Made by a program: the position numbers and the translations under genes. From positions 372,001-436,000 of the forward strand of contig OY978099.1 of the NCBI GenBank assembly GCA_963854735.1: DNA of 64,000 nucleotides, written 5' to 3'. Below the pieces are notes generated by a model. It saw only the letters and a program-made list of their open reading frames with translations. It did not search any database and was not told where the DNA came from. This document shows positions 53,471 to 64,000 of this stretch, in pieces. The stretch's first letter is position 1, and each line of letters begins with the position of its first letter. Source of the stretch: Marvania coccoides. Lineage: Eukaryota; Chlorophyta; Trebouxiophyceae; Chlorellales; Chlorellaceae.

Positions 53471-54716
53471 ATGAGGGTGGGTGTGAGGGTCCAGGCGTTT
53501 ACGGGGAGGTTTGTCTTCCAAAACCAAAAAGGAGCATCTGTCCGCGGAACAGCGCCTGCGGTGGCCACTCCCAAGCCATCGGCTGTCTTTCAGAGCAGGT
53601 AGATCATTCTGTGGTACAGTTAATGCATCGAAATGAACGATGTTGCATTTTATTTTATTTTTAATTCGATTTGCAATAAATTTTTTGTTTTAGTTTTTAC
53701 CCGAGAAGAGTAACATGCGGCGGCTCTTGTCCTCGTGCAGGACAACTATCTGCGCCAACGCCGTTAGGCGTGCAGGAATCACAACCATGGCCGCTGGTCA
53801 GTGTCTGCCTTTTGAATATTGCTAGCCCCCCCTTCCTCTGCTGATAACAATAATTAATCGATTCTGGTTCTTTTCGCAGGAGGACAATCTAAGGGCAAGG
53901 TGCTAGTGTCCGTGTCCGATAAGACCGGGCTGGAGAGCCTGGCCAAGGGTCTGCACGAGCTGGGCTACGATATTGTGTCCACCGGCGGCAGTGCTGCAGC
54001 CATTGAAAAGGCCGGCATTCCTGTGCAGCGCGTGGAGCAGCTGACTGGGTTCCCGGAGATGCTGGACGGGCGGGTGAAGACCCTGCACCCGGGCGTGCAT
54101 GGTGGTCTCTTGGCCCGCCGCGACGTTCCCAGCCACCTGTCTGCCATTGCCGATCACAACATCTCCCTCATCGACATATTGGTAGTCAACCTCTACCCCT
54201 TTCGCCAGACCGTCACCGGGGAGGGCTGCACCTATGAGGCCGGCGTGGAGAACATCGACATCGGCGGCCCAGCCATGATTCGCGCTGCTGCCAAAAATCA
54301 TGCCTCCGTGACCGTCGTGGTGGACCCCGCCGACTACGACTCGTTGCTGGCGCAGCTGGCGGCTCCGCCCGCTGCGGAGGAGGCCCTGGCCAGCCGCAAG
54401 CGCATGGCATGGAAGGCTTTCCAGCACACTGCCAGCTACGATGCCACCGTTGCAGAGTGGATGTGGGGGCAGGTGGGAGAGGGCGCCCCCGCGCCGGAGA
54501 TGGCGGTGCCCATGCGGTTGGCGCAGGGGCTGCGGTACGGCGAGAACCCTCACCAGGGCGCCGCTTTCTACGTCGACACCTCGCTGGCGGAGCACAGTGC
54601 CGGCGGCGTGGCCACCGCGGTGCAGCACCACGGCAAGGAGATGTCCTACAACAACTACCTGGACGCTGACGCAGCCTATACCACCACCTGCGACTTTGCT
54701 GAGCCCACTTGCGTCA

Positions 54717-54748
<32 letters not shown>

Positions 54749-55474
54749 TCCCGCGGCGACCTGCTGGAGGCGTACCGCCTGGCGGTGATTGCCGACCCGG
54801 TGAGCGCGTTTGGCGGCATCGTGGCCTTCAACCGCCCCGTCGATGCCGCCCTGGCGCGCGAGATCCGCGAGTTCCGCAGCCCCACCGACGGCGAGACCCG
54901 CATGTTTTATGAGATCGTGATCGCGCCAGAGTACACCCCCGAGGGACTGGAGGTGCTCAAGGGCAAGTCCAAGACGCTACGCATCCTGGAGGCCAAACCG
55001 CGCTCGCCCAGCGGGCGATCGCTGCGCCAGGTAGGCGGCGGGTGGCTGCAGCAGGCCGCCGACTCTCTGACCCCGCAGGAGATTGATTTTGCCTGCGTGT
55101 CGGAGGCGCAGCCCACCCCCCAGCAGCTGGAGGACCTCAAGTTTGCGTGGCTGTGCGTGAAGCACGTCAAGAGCAACGCCATCACTGTGGCCAAGGGCCA
55201 AAAATTGCTGGGCATGGGCAGCGGGCAGCCCAACCGCGTCAAGTCGGTGCAGATCGCGCTGGAGAAGGCGACGGCCGAGGTGGAGGGCTCGGTGCTGGCA
55301 TCAGACGCCTTTTTTCCCTTCAGCTGGGGGGACTCCGTGGAGATCGCGTGCCAGGCCGGGGTGGCCGCCATCGTGCACCCCGGCGGCAGCATGCGCGACC
55401 AGGACGCCGTGGACTGTTGCAACAAGTACGGCGTGGTACTGATGACCACCGGCGTGCGGCACTTTAAGCATTGA
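53471..55474 (+). CDS. PURH: Bifunctional AICAR transformylase / IMP cyclohydrolase, plastid-targeted
   Basis: Exons are 53471-53598, 53741-53796 and 53880-55474 (592 aa). It performs the last two steps of purine synthesis. Exons 1-2 encode a 60-residue leader rich in Arg, Val, Ser and Thr with few acids, a good plastid transit peptide. The IMP cyclohydrolase (MGS-like) domain starts at KVLVSVSDKTGLESLA and has STGGSAAAIE and RVKTLHPGVHGG. The transformylase domain has LRYGENPHQ, KHTNPCGVA, SAFGGIVAFN, KHVKSNAI and DAFFPFSWGD. Length is as in plants and bacteria. The G-rich tract at 53335-53351 lies about 120 nt upstream of the ATG. TGTAA at 55502-55506. It consumes AICAR made by HISN4. Confidence 0.95.
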
Positions 55475-55667
55475 GCTGAATTTTTTATGAGATTAATTTC
55501 CTGTAAAGACAACAGCATAACTACTCTGCTGAATTTTAAATGTTTATTTTTTTATTTTTATTTTTAATGACGCAAAAACATTCAATTCAATAAAAACTTA
55601 TGTCGTTAATTGAAAAAGAAAAATTTGTAAATCAACAAATAAAGGGGATTCGTTCAGTTTATCATCG
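55475..55667. other. Convergent spacer PurH / pPLA-I
   Basis: A 193-nt AT-rich spacer with TGTAA at 55502 and again near 55625, both in PurH sense. No matching TTACA is seen for pPLA-I. Confidence 0.4.
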
Positions 55668-58600
55668 CTATTGTACATGTTTTATGCTGCTGCTACTGCT
55701 GCTGTTCAAATACAACTTGAAAGCCCCATCCAGCAGTCCCTGGTTGGCTTCCTCGGCGCGCTGCAGCGCCGAGGCGACGTCCGCCCCAGCCTGCAAGTCC
55801 GAGTACAGCCGCCCAAAGAAAGAACTCGCCGTGCTGCGGCCTGACATGGGAGCCATTCCCACGTCCGTCGATGACTGCTGCTCAATTGGTGCAATCACCG
55901 CCAGCGCACCTGCCGCAGAGAAAGCTGCTAAAACTGGCTCACGCACAATGTCGGAACACACCACCAGCCTCCCAGAAAGCGCCCTCTTCATCCGTGCAAT
56001 GCCCTCGGCGTCCAGTATCGCTGCTGGTGCCATGGTGTGCACCAGAATCACCGACACCAGGTTGCCGTTCAGCAGGCGGCGGTACTGCTTGCTGAGCACC
56101 CGCACCGTCGCATGCCCCACCGCCAGCTCCCCGCCGCTCTGTTCGAACAGTTGATCCAGGTTTATAGTACTGGGGTCGTGACCTGCATGCCGCACGATCT
56201 CGTCTGCCTCGCTGCTTGGCACTGTGACCGCTGCATGTGCGTCTTTCCACCGCAAAACAAGCCCGTCCGCGGCGGAGCGCAGCCCCAGGTGAAGGATCCC
56301 CACCGCAGGCGCTGCATCCAGGATATCCTGCTCCAGATTGTGCACTTCATCTTCCATAAAAAGTTCTTTTTTAATAACAGCTGGAGAAGGCGCCTGTGGC
56401 GCCGCTTGGGCTGAAGGGCTCTGTTCTTCAAACTCGGCTGCCACCCCGCGGGGCGAGCTCTTGGGCGGAGAAAACCAGCTGCCCAACCACCCTCCCAAAT
56501 TGAGTTCGATGACAGCAGGCTTATTGTTATTGTTGGCGGCCAACGACGATGCCGGCAGACCATCACGTTCATCGGCTGGGAAGGTTTCAACGGTGTGCTC
56601 GCCAGGCAGCTCTCCAGCCAGCTGAGCAGCCTGCTCGTCAGGCCTCCTCTTTCGCTTCCTGATCGCTTGCAGGTCCACAGCCAATGAGCCATCGATCAAG
56701 CGGGTGCAGGCCGCAGCTGCCGCCTCCGCTGGTGCGGGCTCGCTGACCAGCGGGGTGGCCGTCACCACCATCAGCCGCCGATTCAACCCCAAGAACACCC
56801 TGCTGCGCCGGTGGTGATCGGGCCGCGACGGCCCCAGCGGCGCCGCAGCGCGGCCCTCCATCAGCGCGGCCGCTGCCGCCTCGAACTCTGCCGCGTTCTC
56901 CTCGATGAACGCTTCCGTGGCCTCCTCCAGCACGGCCCACTTTTGAGGGTCCACCTCGTCCAGCTCCATGCTGCACCGCGCGTCAACGGGGTTGAACCTA
57001 AAATATTTCAAGTGGGGGATGAGCGGGGTGGCGGTTGCCAGCGCCTCGTGCACCCTCTCCACGTTGGTGGCGCTCTCAATGAGGATGTTTCCGGTGTCCA
57101 TAAAGGCGCTGATCGCCTTGTCCCGCCTGGCGGTTGGGGTTGACCCGGTGCCGATGCTCACAAACACGTCAATGGGCGCGTCAGGCCATAGCGCGCGCGC
57201 CTCCTGCAGCGCCACCATTCCTGGATTGTTAGCCACCACGGCGCCGTCCTGGAACTTCTCTCCTCCGCAGTTGAAGTCGTCCAGGTAATAGATAGCGGCA
57301 GAGGAGGCGCGCACCGCCTGCCACACCGCGTGCTTGCTGGAGCCGGCGTGGAAACAAATGCGCTCCAGGCGGTCCGCGGCTTCGGCAGGCAGCTCGTAGT
57401 TGCGGAAGACGTAGGGCGTGGCTGGGGAGGCGCTGGCGAGCGTGGACACCAGCGCCACTTTCGGGACGTCCAGGCTGGCGGTGTCTATCATGCAATCGGA
57501 CAGCTGCCGGGGGTCGTGTGCAAAACTGCAGTACTCCTTGAGCATGGTCTCGTACACGGCTGCAAAGGATCATGGAAAAAAATGGCTTGATTAAGTCTTC
57601 TTCTTCTTCTCTAAAATTTTTATATAATACATATTAGTGCTACTCACATGCGTCGTGCTTGTAGCCCACCACCACCGCCCGCACGTGCTGCGTCTTGGAG
57701 TGGAAGGTGCGGTAAAAGGCCTCCATCCAGGTCTCGTCCTTTTCCTTGTTGGCAGAGGGGCGGCTGAACACGCGCTGGCCCAGCACCTTGTAAATGTGCT
57801 CGCACTCGTCCAGGGAGAACTTGCGCAGGCCCAGCGCCACTGCCAGTAGCCCTCCCGTGGAGGTGCCTACGATCAAGTCAAACAGGGCGTGGATGGGCCG
57901 CCCGGTGAGGGCCTCCAGACGGCGGAGGTGGCGCACGGTGGCCATGCCCTTCATCCCGCCGCCGTCCATGGACAGGATGCGCAGTCCGCGGCCTTGTACC
58001 ACAGACCGCCCCACGGCCCTCGCCACCCCAGGCACGTCGCCCACAATGGCCAAAACACGGATCGCTGCCGCCTTCACCCGCAAATCCACAGCGGGGGCAG
58101 CATCGACGGTGCACTGTATGGCGCCCATCACCTTGGCATCCGAGGAAAGCCGCTGCTTGCCCGCTCGAGAGAACCCGAAGTTGCCAAGGGCCTTCAACGC
58201 TGCCACCCGAAGCTGCAGCGAGCCTGCCCCATCGGTGGCCAACCCCAGCACCGCGTTGATGACCTCGGTGTTGAGCAGGCGGTTGCGGGCCTCGCCCAAG
58301 GACAGACTGATGGCCGCCATGACCCCCAGGCTGGCAACCTGCTTGATGGGGTCGCCGAACCGCACGAGGCCCGCTAGCGACCCAGCGTCTGTATCCAAAA
58401 TGGCCTCGGCCAGGGCGGCGCTGTGGCCTGCTAGCAGGGACAGCGTCTGGCAGGTTTGGGCCACCACGATGCTGTCGTCGTTGAGCGCCATGAGGATGAG
58501 CTGCTGCAGCGCGTTCTCCTGCTTGGCCATGAGCTCGCGATTCTTGGGGTCCTCTGCTAAGTGGCCTGCAAAATTTTAATTTCAGGAGGGGAAAGAGGCG

Positions 58601-59936
58601 AGCTGAAAGAGACGGAAGCGGTACTGATCTTAGACATGCAATTGACAAAGTCAATAAAATATAAAAGAAAGCATCGTCATTCATATACAACAAATGTTTG
58701 TTTTTTTTAAAGAAAAACCAATCGACTACTTACGAAATGCGCCAGCCAGCAACGGGTGGTGCCCCGAGCTTCTCCTCAGCATGAGGCTGAAGATGGGGCG
58801 CAGCTTGTCGGTATTCTTGCTGCTATCAAACAGGCTGATAGCAGAGCCGCTGCCGGCGGGCACCATGAGCTCCACCTTGAAGTGGGAATAGTCATGGTCG
58901 GCCTGCACCCGCAGGTTGGCCACCGACAGGCTGCGCAGCTCCTGGCACGGCCCGATCTCGGGCAGAAACTCCAGCTGGTTGTCAGCCAGGCGCAAGGTGC
59001 GCAGCTTGCGTAGGGAGCCAAAGCTCAACAGCACGCTGGTCAACTTGTTGTTTTCCAGGGAAAACTCCTCCAGCGAGGCGCACCGCCGCAGCTCGCCCGG
59101 CAAGATGGAGACCTCGTTGGAGTCAATGGCCAGCACCCGCAGGTTGGTCAGCTTGCCGATCTCGGGGGGCAGAATTTTGAGGGAGTTGTGCTCCAACCGC
59201 AGCTCCTGCAGCTTTGTCAGCGACCCAATCACGCCGGGAAGGGCGGCCAGCTTGGCGTGCGACAGGTTGAGCACGCGCAGCGAAGAAAAGCGCTCCAGCA
59301 GGCTGCGGTCCCACAGGCTGGTCACCCCCTCGTTGCACCGCAATCTCGTCACGTGCTGCACGTCCAACAAGCTCCAAACGTCCAGCCCCAGCGCGGTGCT
59401 GATGCTGCCGCTCCCCGTCAGCCTCAACAGCTCCACCGAGCGCAGCTGGGGCTTGCTGGACTCGACCTCCAGCCGTAGCTGTACGGCGTGGTGCGCTGAC
59501 GCCGCGCTGACGACGCCCATGAAGCCGCGCGACCCCGGGTGCTGCAGCCGCACCACCACCCTTTCCGACACCACCTCCGGGTCATCAATGGCATCGGCAA
59601 CTTTCTGCAAAACGTGGTCGTCAGATTCGGTGGACTGCCAGTCCACCACAGCTCTGTCCTTGGCGATGGTTCCTCCATGGCTGCACAGGGTTGAGTGACG
59701 ACAAGTTTGAGGAAAGGGGAGTGAAAGCTAGGGCGAGTGAGAAGGGGGAGTGAAAGCTAGGGTAAGAAGGGGGAGTGAGCGGGGAGCGGAGCAGAGGGGT
59801 TTCAAGTCTCTCTTGGAGCGAACTTCGACTGGCATGTTGCTGACCTACTGGCGCCGCTCGTGTCAGCATCTGCATAACCCAGAGACAGGCTAAACGCCTC
59901 GGGCTGCCCTTTGAAACTCAGCCTATTAAACAACAT
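55668..59936 (-). CDS. PLA1: Patatin-like phospholipase A, LRR-ARM-patatin type (pPLA-I)
   Basis: Exons are 59845-59936, 58734-59680, 57648-58565 and 55668-57559 (1282 aa). It is the pPLA-I type of acyl hydrolase. Leucine-rich repeats occupy about 140-270 (LRVLNLSHAKLAALP, LQELRLEHNSLKILPPEIG). ARM-like repeats lie at about 350-530. The patatin core follows: oxyanion loop DGGGMKG (about 547), nucleophile Ser in GTSTGG (about 582) and the dyad Asp in DGAVVANNP. The C-terminal 450 residues are low complexity plus an unassigned domain. The start is inferred: exon 1 (MLFNRLSFKGQPEAF, SLSLGYADA) joins in phase to an exon that has no ATG of its own. Confidence 0.9.
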
Positions 59937-60227
59937 GTCGGATCTGAGCAGGGGGGAAATTATTTTTTATGGAGAGCAGCTACCCGTGCCCGTGTATCGC
60001 CTTCATAATTATTATAAAACAAAAAACAATAATCAATTTGATCGCGCACCTTTTTTTGAATTCTTAGTATATCTGCAGTTGAAAAAATTGCTGCTTCCCA
60101 GCCCTTTGCTGCAGATATTTTATTAAAAAATGCATTGCTAATTAATGACGGGTTGGTGCCAGTATTATCCGTTGCCTCTCCGTAGAAAAACAATACATCT
60201 GATCACCCCTAAATAAACTCGAGGGAC
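59937..60227. promoter_or_regulatory. Divergent promoter region pPLA-I / APC2
   Basis: A 291-nt AT-rich spacer between outward start codons. Short open frames exist on both strands (71 and 77 codons) but look like neither exons nor known families. Confidence 0.45.
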
Positions 60228-62620
60228 ATGATGGAGAGGCATGGGTTTTACATTGGGCCAAACGTGAGGAACTTGCTGGGGGCAGAGGTGCGACGCGCTG
60301 CCGACGACCCCACGGCCACCAGCGCATCCAGCGCCTTTCTGAAGGAACTAAAAAAACCAGTCGAGGAACAGGCCGTCTTGGTGCAGTTGCTGCTGGAGGC
60401 AGCGCAGAGTCACATCAGGGATGTGCTGTCTTCCCAGCTGGTGGACTGCAAGAGCGCCTGCCAGTCCGAAGTAGAGTGCGCGAGGCTGGTGGGGACGCTG
60501 AAACAGCTGGCGACCATGGTGGCGGGGTTGAGGCAGCTGGTGGCGCAGACAGCGGTGCAGCTGCAGATGGGTAGCCAAGAAGGATCAGAAAATGCGCACC
60601 CTGAAGCTGCGTTGGCTCGCTACCTTGGCAGCGAGTTCCTCAGGGCAGGCGCCAAAGCAGGGCTGCCAAGTGAGAAATACCATTTTCATTTTTATTTTAT
60701 TTTCTGATAGAAATGATGAACACCAATTACAAGAGAGTTATTTTTTTCTTTCCCCTCCCTACAGGCTTCTTGTATGCATTTTACCTGCGAGAAATCACTC
60801 GACAGGCCGAGGAGGGGTGGGACAGTGGTGATGCGGGAATGCACCAGCAGCAGCAAGGAGCTTTGCTGCTGTGGGAGTTGTCCCACACGCTGAGGGAGCT
60901 TGAGCTGGGCCACGTGCTGAACCAGGTGCTGTCGGAGGCGCTGAGCAGCTACGTTGATGACCACGTCAAGTTGATGATTGACGATTCGCCCAACCAGTCG
61001 ATCCTGCAGCAGGCGCTCGACTACGCGGGGAACGCGCCCCTAGCATTCGTGCACCGCGTCCTAGGCCTGAACGGCGGCGAAATAACCAGCTGGAAGGGGA
61101 AGCTGCAGCAGGACGTGTGCAGCGCGGTCTGCGACCTGCGCACCTCTGCGTTGTTCGACCTTGTCATCGACTACCCTGACAGCCTGCCAGCGCTGGAGGA
61201 CCTGCGCAAGTGCCTGAGCCGCACGGATGCCTGCCGCCAAGTGGTGTCAGTGTTTGGCGCGGCCATCCGCACCCGGCTGCTGCACCCGGGCGCCGCCACC
61301 TCGGACATCATCCACCATTACGTGTCCACCATCAGGTCGATGCGCCTCATCGACCCCTCGGGCGTCGTGCTGGACTTGGTGTCCATTCCGCTGCGCGAGT
61401 ACCTGCGCACCCGCAAGGACGCCATCCGGTGCATCGTCACCATGATCACCGAGGACGACAGCGAGGCGGAGGGCGCCGGCTTTTTGGCCGAGCTGGAGGC
61501 CGAGAACAACGGGGCCCGGGACCCGGGCGACGATTTCTGGGGGGCCACGGCCGACGAGCTGGCGTTGGCCGAGATCGAGCATGGCACCTGGGAGCCGCCC
61601 CCGCTGGTGCTGTACGGCTCGCCCCCCCCCGGCTCTGGCGACGTCATCAGCGCGTTGGTCAACATTTACGGCACCAAGGAGCTGTTTGTCACTGAGTACC
61701 GCTCCATGCTGGCGGACCGGCTGCTGGCCAAGACCGACTTTGACTGCGACCGTGAGCTGCGCACGCTGGAGCTGTTGAAAGTGCGGTTTGGGGAGTCGGC
61801 GCTTCACGCCGCCGAAGTCATGCTGCGCGACCTGGCAGACTCCAAGCGCATCAACGCCAATGTGCGCGCCATGGCCAACACCGCCACCCCGCTCAAGGCC
61901 TGCAGGGACTTGGTGCCTGTGGACAGCCTGGGAGTAACCATCATCTCGGAGCTGTTTTGGCCGGCGGTGCAGCAGCAGCAGGAGGAGACCTGCAAGCTGC
62001 CGCCCCAAGTGGACGCCATGATGCGCACCTTTGGCCGCAAGTACCACGCCCTAAAAACCCCCCGCGTTCTCAAGTGGAAGCCTGCTTTGGGCACCGTGTC
62101 GTTGACGCTCACCATCGGCGGCGCGGACTTGGAGTTCAACGTGAGCCCCCTGCACGCCGCGCTGCTGCTGTGCTTTGAGCAGCGGGCAGAGTGGGGTGCG
62201 GGCGAGCTGTCGGAGGCCGTGGGCGTGGGCGTGGACGTGGTCAGGCGCAAGCTGGTGTACTGGATCAACCAGGGCGTAGTGGCGGAGGTGAGGTCGGAGG
62301 AGGGGGTGCTGGTGGTGTACCGGCGCAATGAGGAGCTGCAGCACGGGAGCCCAGGCGACGGAGGCATGGAGATTGACGACCACGGGGCTGGGGTTGCGCC
62401 AGACCACGACGCCATGGCCCACTTTGAACCGTTTGTGATGGGCATGCTGACCAACTTTGATGCGCTGCCGCTGGACCGCATCCACAACATGCTCAAGATG
62501 TTTGTCACCGACCCGCCGTACGACAGGACCATCGAGCAACTGTCGGCGTTCATGGGCCGGCTGTCCACCGAGGACAAGGTCGTGCTGGAGGGCGGGGTGT
62601 ACTTGAAGTCGAGAAAGTGA
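60228..62620 (+). CDS. APC2: Anaphase-promoting complex subunit 2
   Basis: Exons are 60228-60669 and 60765-62620 (765 aa). APC2 is the cullin scaffold of the APC/C ubiquitin ligase, which binds the RING subunit APC11. Cullin-homology landmarks are IRSMRLIDPSG, REYLRTRKDAIRCIVTM, NIYGTKELFVTEYRSMLADRL, LLKVRFGESALHAAEVML, VTIISELFWP, and LKWKPALGTVSLTLT. A C-terminal winged helix (HNMLKMFVTDPPYDRTIEQL to LEGGVYLKSRK) is the APC2-specific end. Length fits. The exon join is phase-correct (A|GC). TGTAA at 62657-62661. Confidence 0.95.
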
Positions 62621-62907
62621 GATTCCCAGAACTTTGTTTTTGTTTTGCTTTTTTAATGTAAACAAAACAAGGGACAAAACACAATCAAGCGATCAAAACA
62701 CTTGGGTATTGTTTTGTTATTTTTTCTGAACTCCAGTTTTATCTATGTAATGTTTTGGGTTTGTTTTGTGATTTTCTTATAAACCCAAAACTCGACGTTT
62801 TGTTGAGTTTCTGTTGGGGGCTTTGCTCCAATTTTCTGCTTGAACAAAACAAATACAGTTTTATTTCAATTGAAAATCAAAACAAAAACACATCAACAGC
62901 AAAATAG
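62621..62907. other. Convergent spacer rich in GTTTTG/CAAAAC
   Basis: The 287 nt between the APC2 and coilin stops contain about a dozen GTTTTG or CAAAAC words on both strands, for example around 62640, 62664, 62713, 62766 and 62850. Their complementarity allows many alternative foldings. No coding potential. Confidence 0.6.
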
Positions 62908-64000
62908 CTACTCTTGCAACAATTCCATGTTACCACGCAGCATGCGCAGGATGGAGCCCACCCCAGCCTGTGCCTTCCCTCCCGCTCTCTTTCTGGGCCT
63001 CAGCTGCATTCGATCGCCATTCCCACCGCCGACACCAATGCGTTCCTTGCTGCCGATTTCCTTGCCCCCCGACAGCTCCGCCCGCCGCTGCTGCAGCTGT
63101 CCCACCAGCCACCCCAAGTTCACGTCTGTTCCCCCTATTTCAATACTTGCTGCACTATCCCCGATTGGCGTCTTTGGCAGTGGCCCGATGTCAGCAGCTT
63201 TCCTCGGACGCGGCGGGCCCAAGCGCGAATACTCCACAGCATCGCTCGCTTTCTCGTCCTTCTCCAGCTGCTGCCGCGCCTCAATTCCATCACCATCTCC
63301 AGCACCTTCTTTCCTCTCCTCTTCTTTCTGCAGCACGTATCGCAGCTCTGCAAACGAAGACAGCTCAGCCACAAGAATACCAGCTTCGTCATAGCTGCTG
63401 GGCGGGCCTTCCTCCTCCTCCTCCTCTTCTCCGTCACCATAGAGAACTTCTTCACCAGCCTCCAGACCCTGCTGCACCCTGAGAGGGTCGGGGTATGGCT
63501 CCAAAGTCAGCATGGCAGCATCACCGACGATCACCCGACCCTGCCGAACTTCAGAAATCTGCAAGAGAGGAATGGCAGAGATTTATTATTAAAAAAAAAA
63601 AAATGAACATTGAAACTAATAATATCCCAAATAACTTACCCGCGGGGCAAAGTCGCTGCCAATTTCAAGCAGCTTGTAAGCGACCACGCTGTCCACGGTT
63701 GGGGTGCCATTGCAGGGCATCAGCGCAGCAAAATCTTCTTCCGTCATTACAGGTTGCGGCACTGGAACACCCGTGTTGGTTTTGCCGGCCAGCTCTCCCT
63801 CCGACTCTTCATCGCTGCTGCTGCTGCTGGAGTCGTCGCTGCTGCTGCTCGAATCTTCGCTGCTGCTAGAGTCGTCGCTGCCGCTGGAATCCTCACTGCT
63901 GCTGCTATCACTGCTGCTGCTGGAGTCGTCGCTGCTGCTGCTCGAATCATCGCTGCTGCTGCTTTCTGACAACTCCTTCTGCGGCTTTTGCGTCGTCTCC
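62908..64000 (-). CDS. COIL: Coilin (C-terminal part; 5' end beyond the window)
   Basis: Exons are 63640->64000 and 62908-63558. Coilin is the scaffold of Cajal bodies. The visible part opens with a Ser/Asp tract of about 55 residues, then EEDFAALMPCNGTPTVDSVVAYKLLEIGSDFAPRI and EVRQGRVI, followed by LEPYPDP and a late AELSSFAELRYVL. This order matches the atypical Tudor domain at the C-terminus of plant coilin (GDVIAYRLLEL, RVGKV, EPVSEYP, LADVRII). A long acidic loop (residues EEEEEEEG) interrupts the domain. A basic RPRKRAGGK patch is near the end. The frame is open to position 64000, so the N-terminal self-association domain is not seen. Confidence 0.8.

Noticed and set aside
59960..60193. 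77-codon minus-strand open frame between pPLA-I and APC2
   Set aside because: AT-rich, no recognisable motif, and it lies in the shared promoter of two well-defined genes.
60228..60233. Transposons or viral insertions anywhere in the window
   Set aside because: No transposase, integrase, reverse transcriptase or capsid-like reading frame was seen; the coordinates given are only a placeholder within the window.
63786..63970. GCT/TCG trinucleotide microsatellite as a possible non-coding repeat
   Set aside because: In frame it encodes the Ser/Asp tract of coilin, a common type of region in this protein, so it is coding repeat and not a separate element.
1..64000. tRNA, rRNA or spliceosomal RNA genes
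   Set aside because: No cloverleaf with a TTCRA loop box, no rRNA core and no U6-like segment were noticed by eye. A covariance search (tRNAscan, Infernal) would be needed to exclude them.

Overview
The window is nuclear DNA of a photosynthetic eukaryote, most likely a green alga (Chlorophyta); I cannot fix the class. The evidence is an SBP-box transcription factor (a family confined to green plants and algae), a cycloeucalenol cycloisomerase of the cycloartenol sterol route, histidine and purine enzymes with plastid-type leaders, and a TGTAA motif shortly after many stop codons, which is the poly(A) signal known from chlorophytes. Exons are GC-rich; introns and spacers are AT-rich with long homopolymer runs. 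I assembled 27 protein genes, nearly all spliced. Exon joins were checked by frame and by agreement with family sequences.

Layout, left to right: mitochondrial carrier 1 (+), AP-1 gamma adaptin (+), GPN3 GTPase (-), PIG-W/GWT1 (+), the HisH-HisF fusion HISN4 (-), a maltose-O-acetyltransferase-like enzyme (+), mitochondrial carrier 2 (-), COG6 (+), a TOG-domain protein (-), a short villin (+), RNA polymerase I subunit 2 (-), an unknown acidic protein (-), a second TOG-like protein (+), an NAA60-type acetyltransferase (-), phosphoglycerate kinase (-), TIM17 (-), an F-box protein (+), cycloeucalenol cycloisomerase (-), a SNAP-25/SNAP33-type SNARE (+), an SBP-ankyrin-Cys-rich regulator of the CRR1 type (-), a ubiquitin-like-fold protein (+), RAPTOR (+), FAB1/PIKfyve (-), PurH/ATIC (+), patatin phospholipase pPLA-I (-), APC2 (+) and coilin (-, cut by the right edge).

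This is a housekeeping chromosome segment and not a mobile or viral island. No operon, insertion sequence, CRISPR array, tRNA or rRNA gene was seen. Several genes touch common processes without being an obvious cluster: membrane traffic (AP-1 gamma, COG6, SNAP33, FAB1, pPLA-I), nutrient and TOR signalling (RAPTOR, FAB1, CRR1-like), mitochondria (two carriers, TIM17) and nucleus/cell cycle (RPA2, coilin, APC2).

The most interesting points are a probable CRR1 copper-response regulator; several introns with GC donors of the form GCAAG; a 17-nt microexon and a 4-nt coding first exon; two convergent genes whose TAG stops overlap in one CTAG; strand alternation at 21 of 26 gene junctions; an inverted repeat that carries TGTAA for both flanking genes; and a repeat array rich in TGTAAC downstream of PGK.
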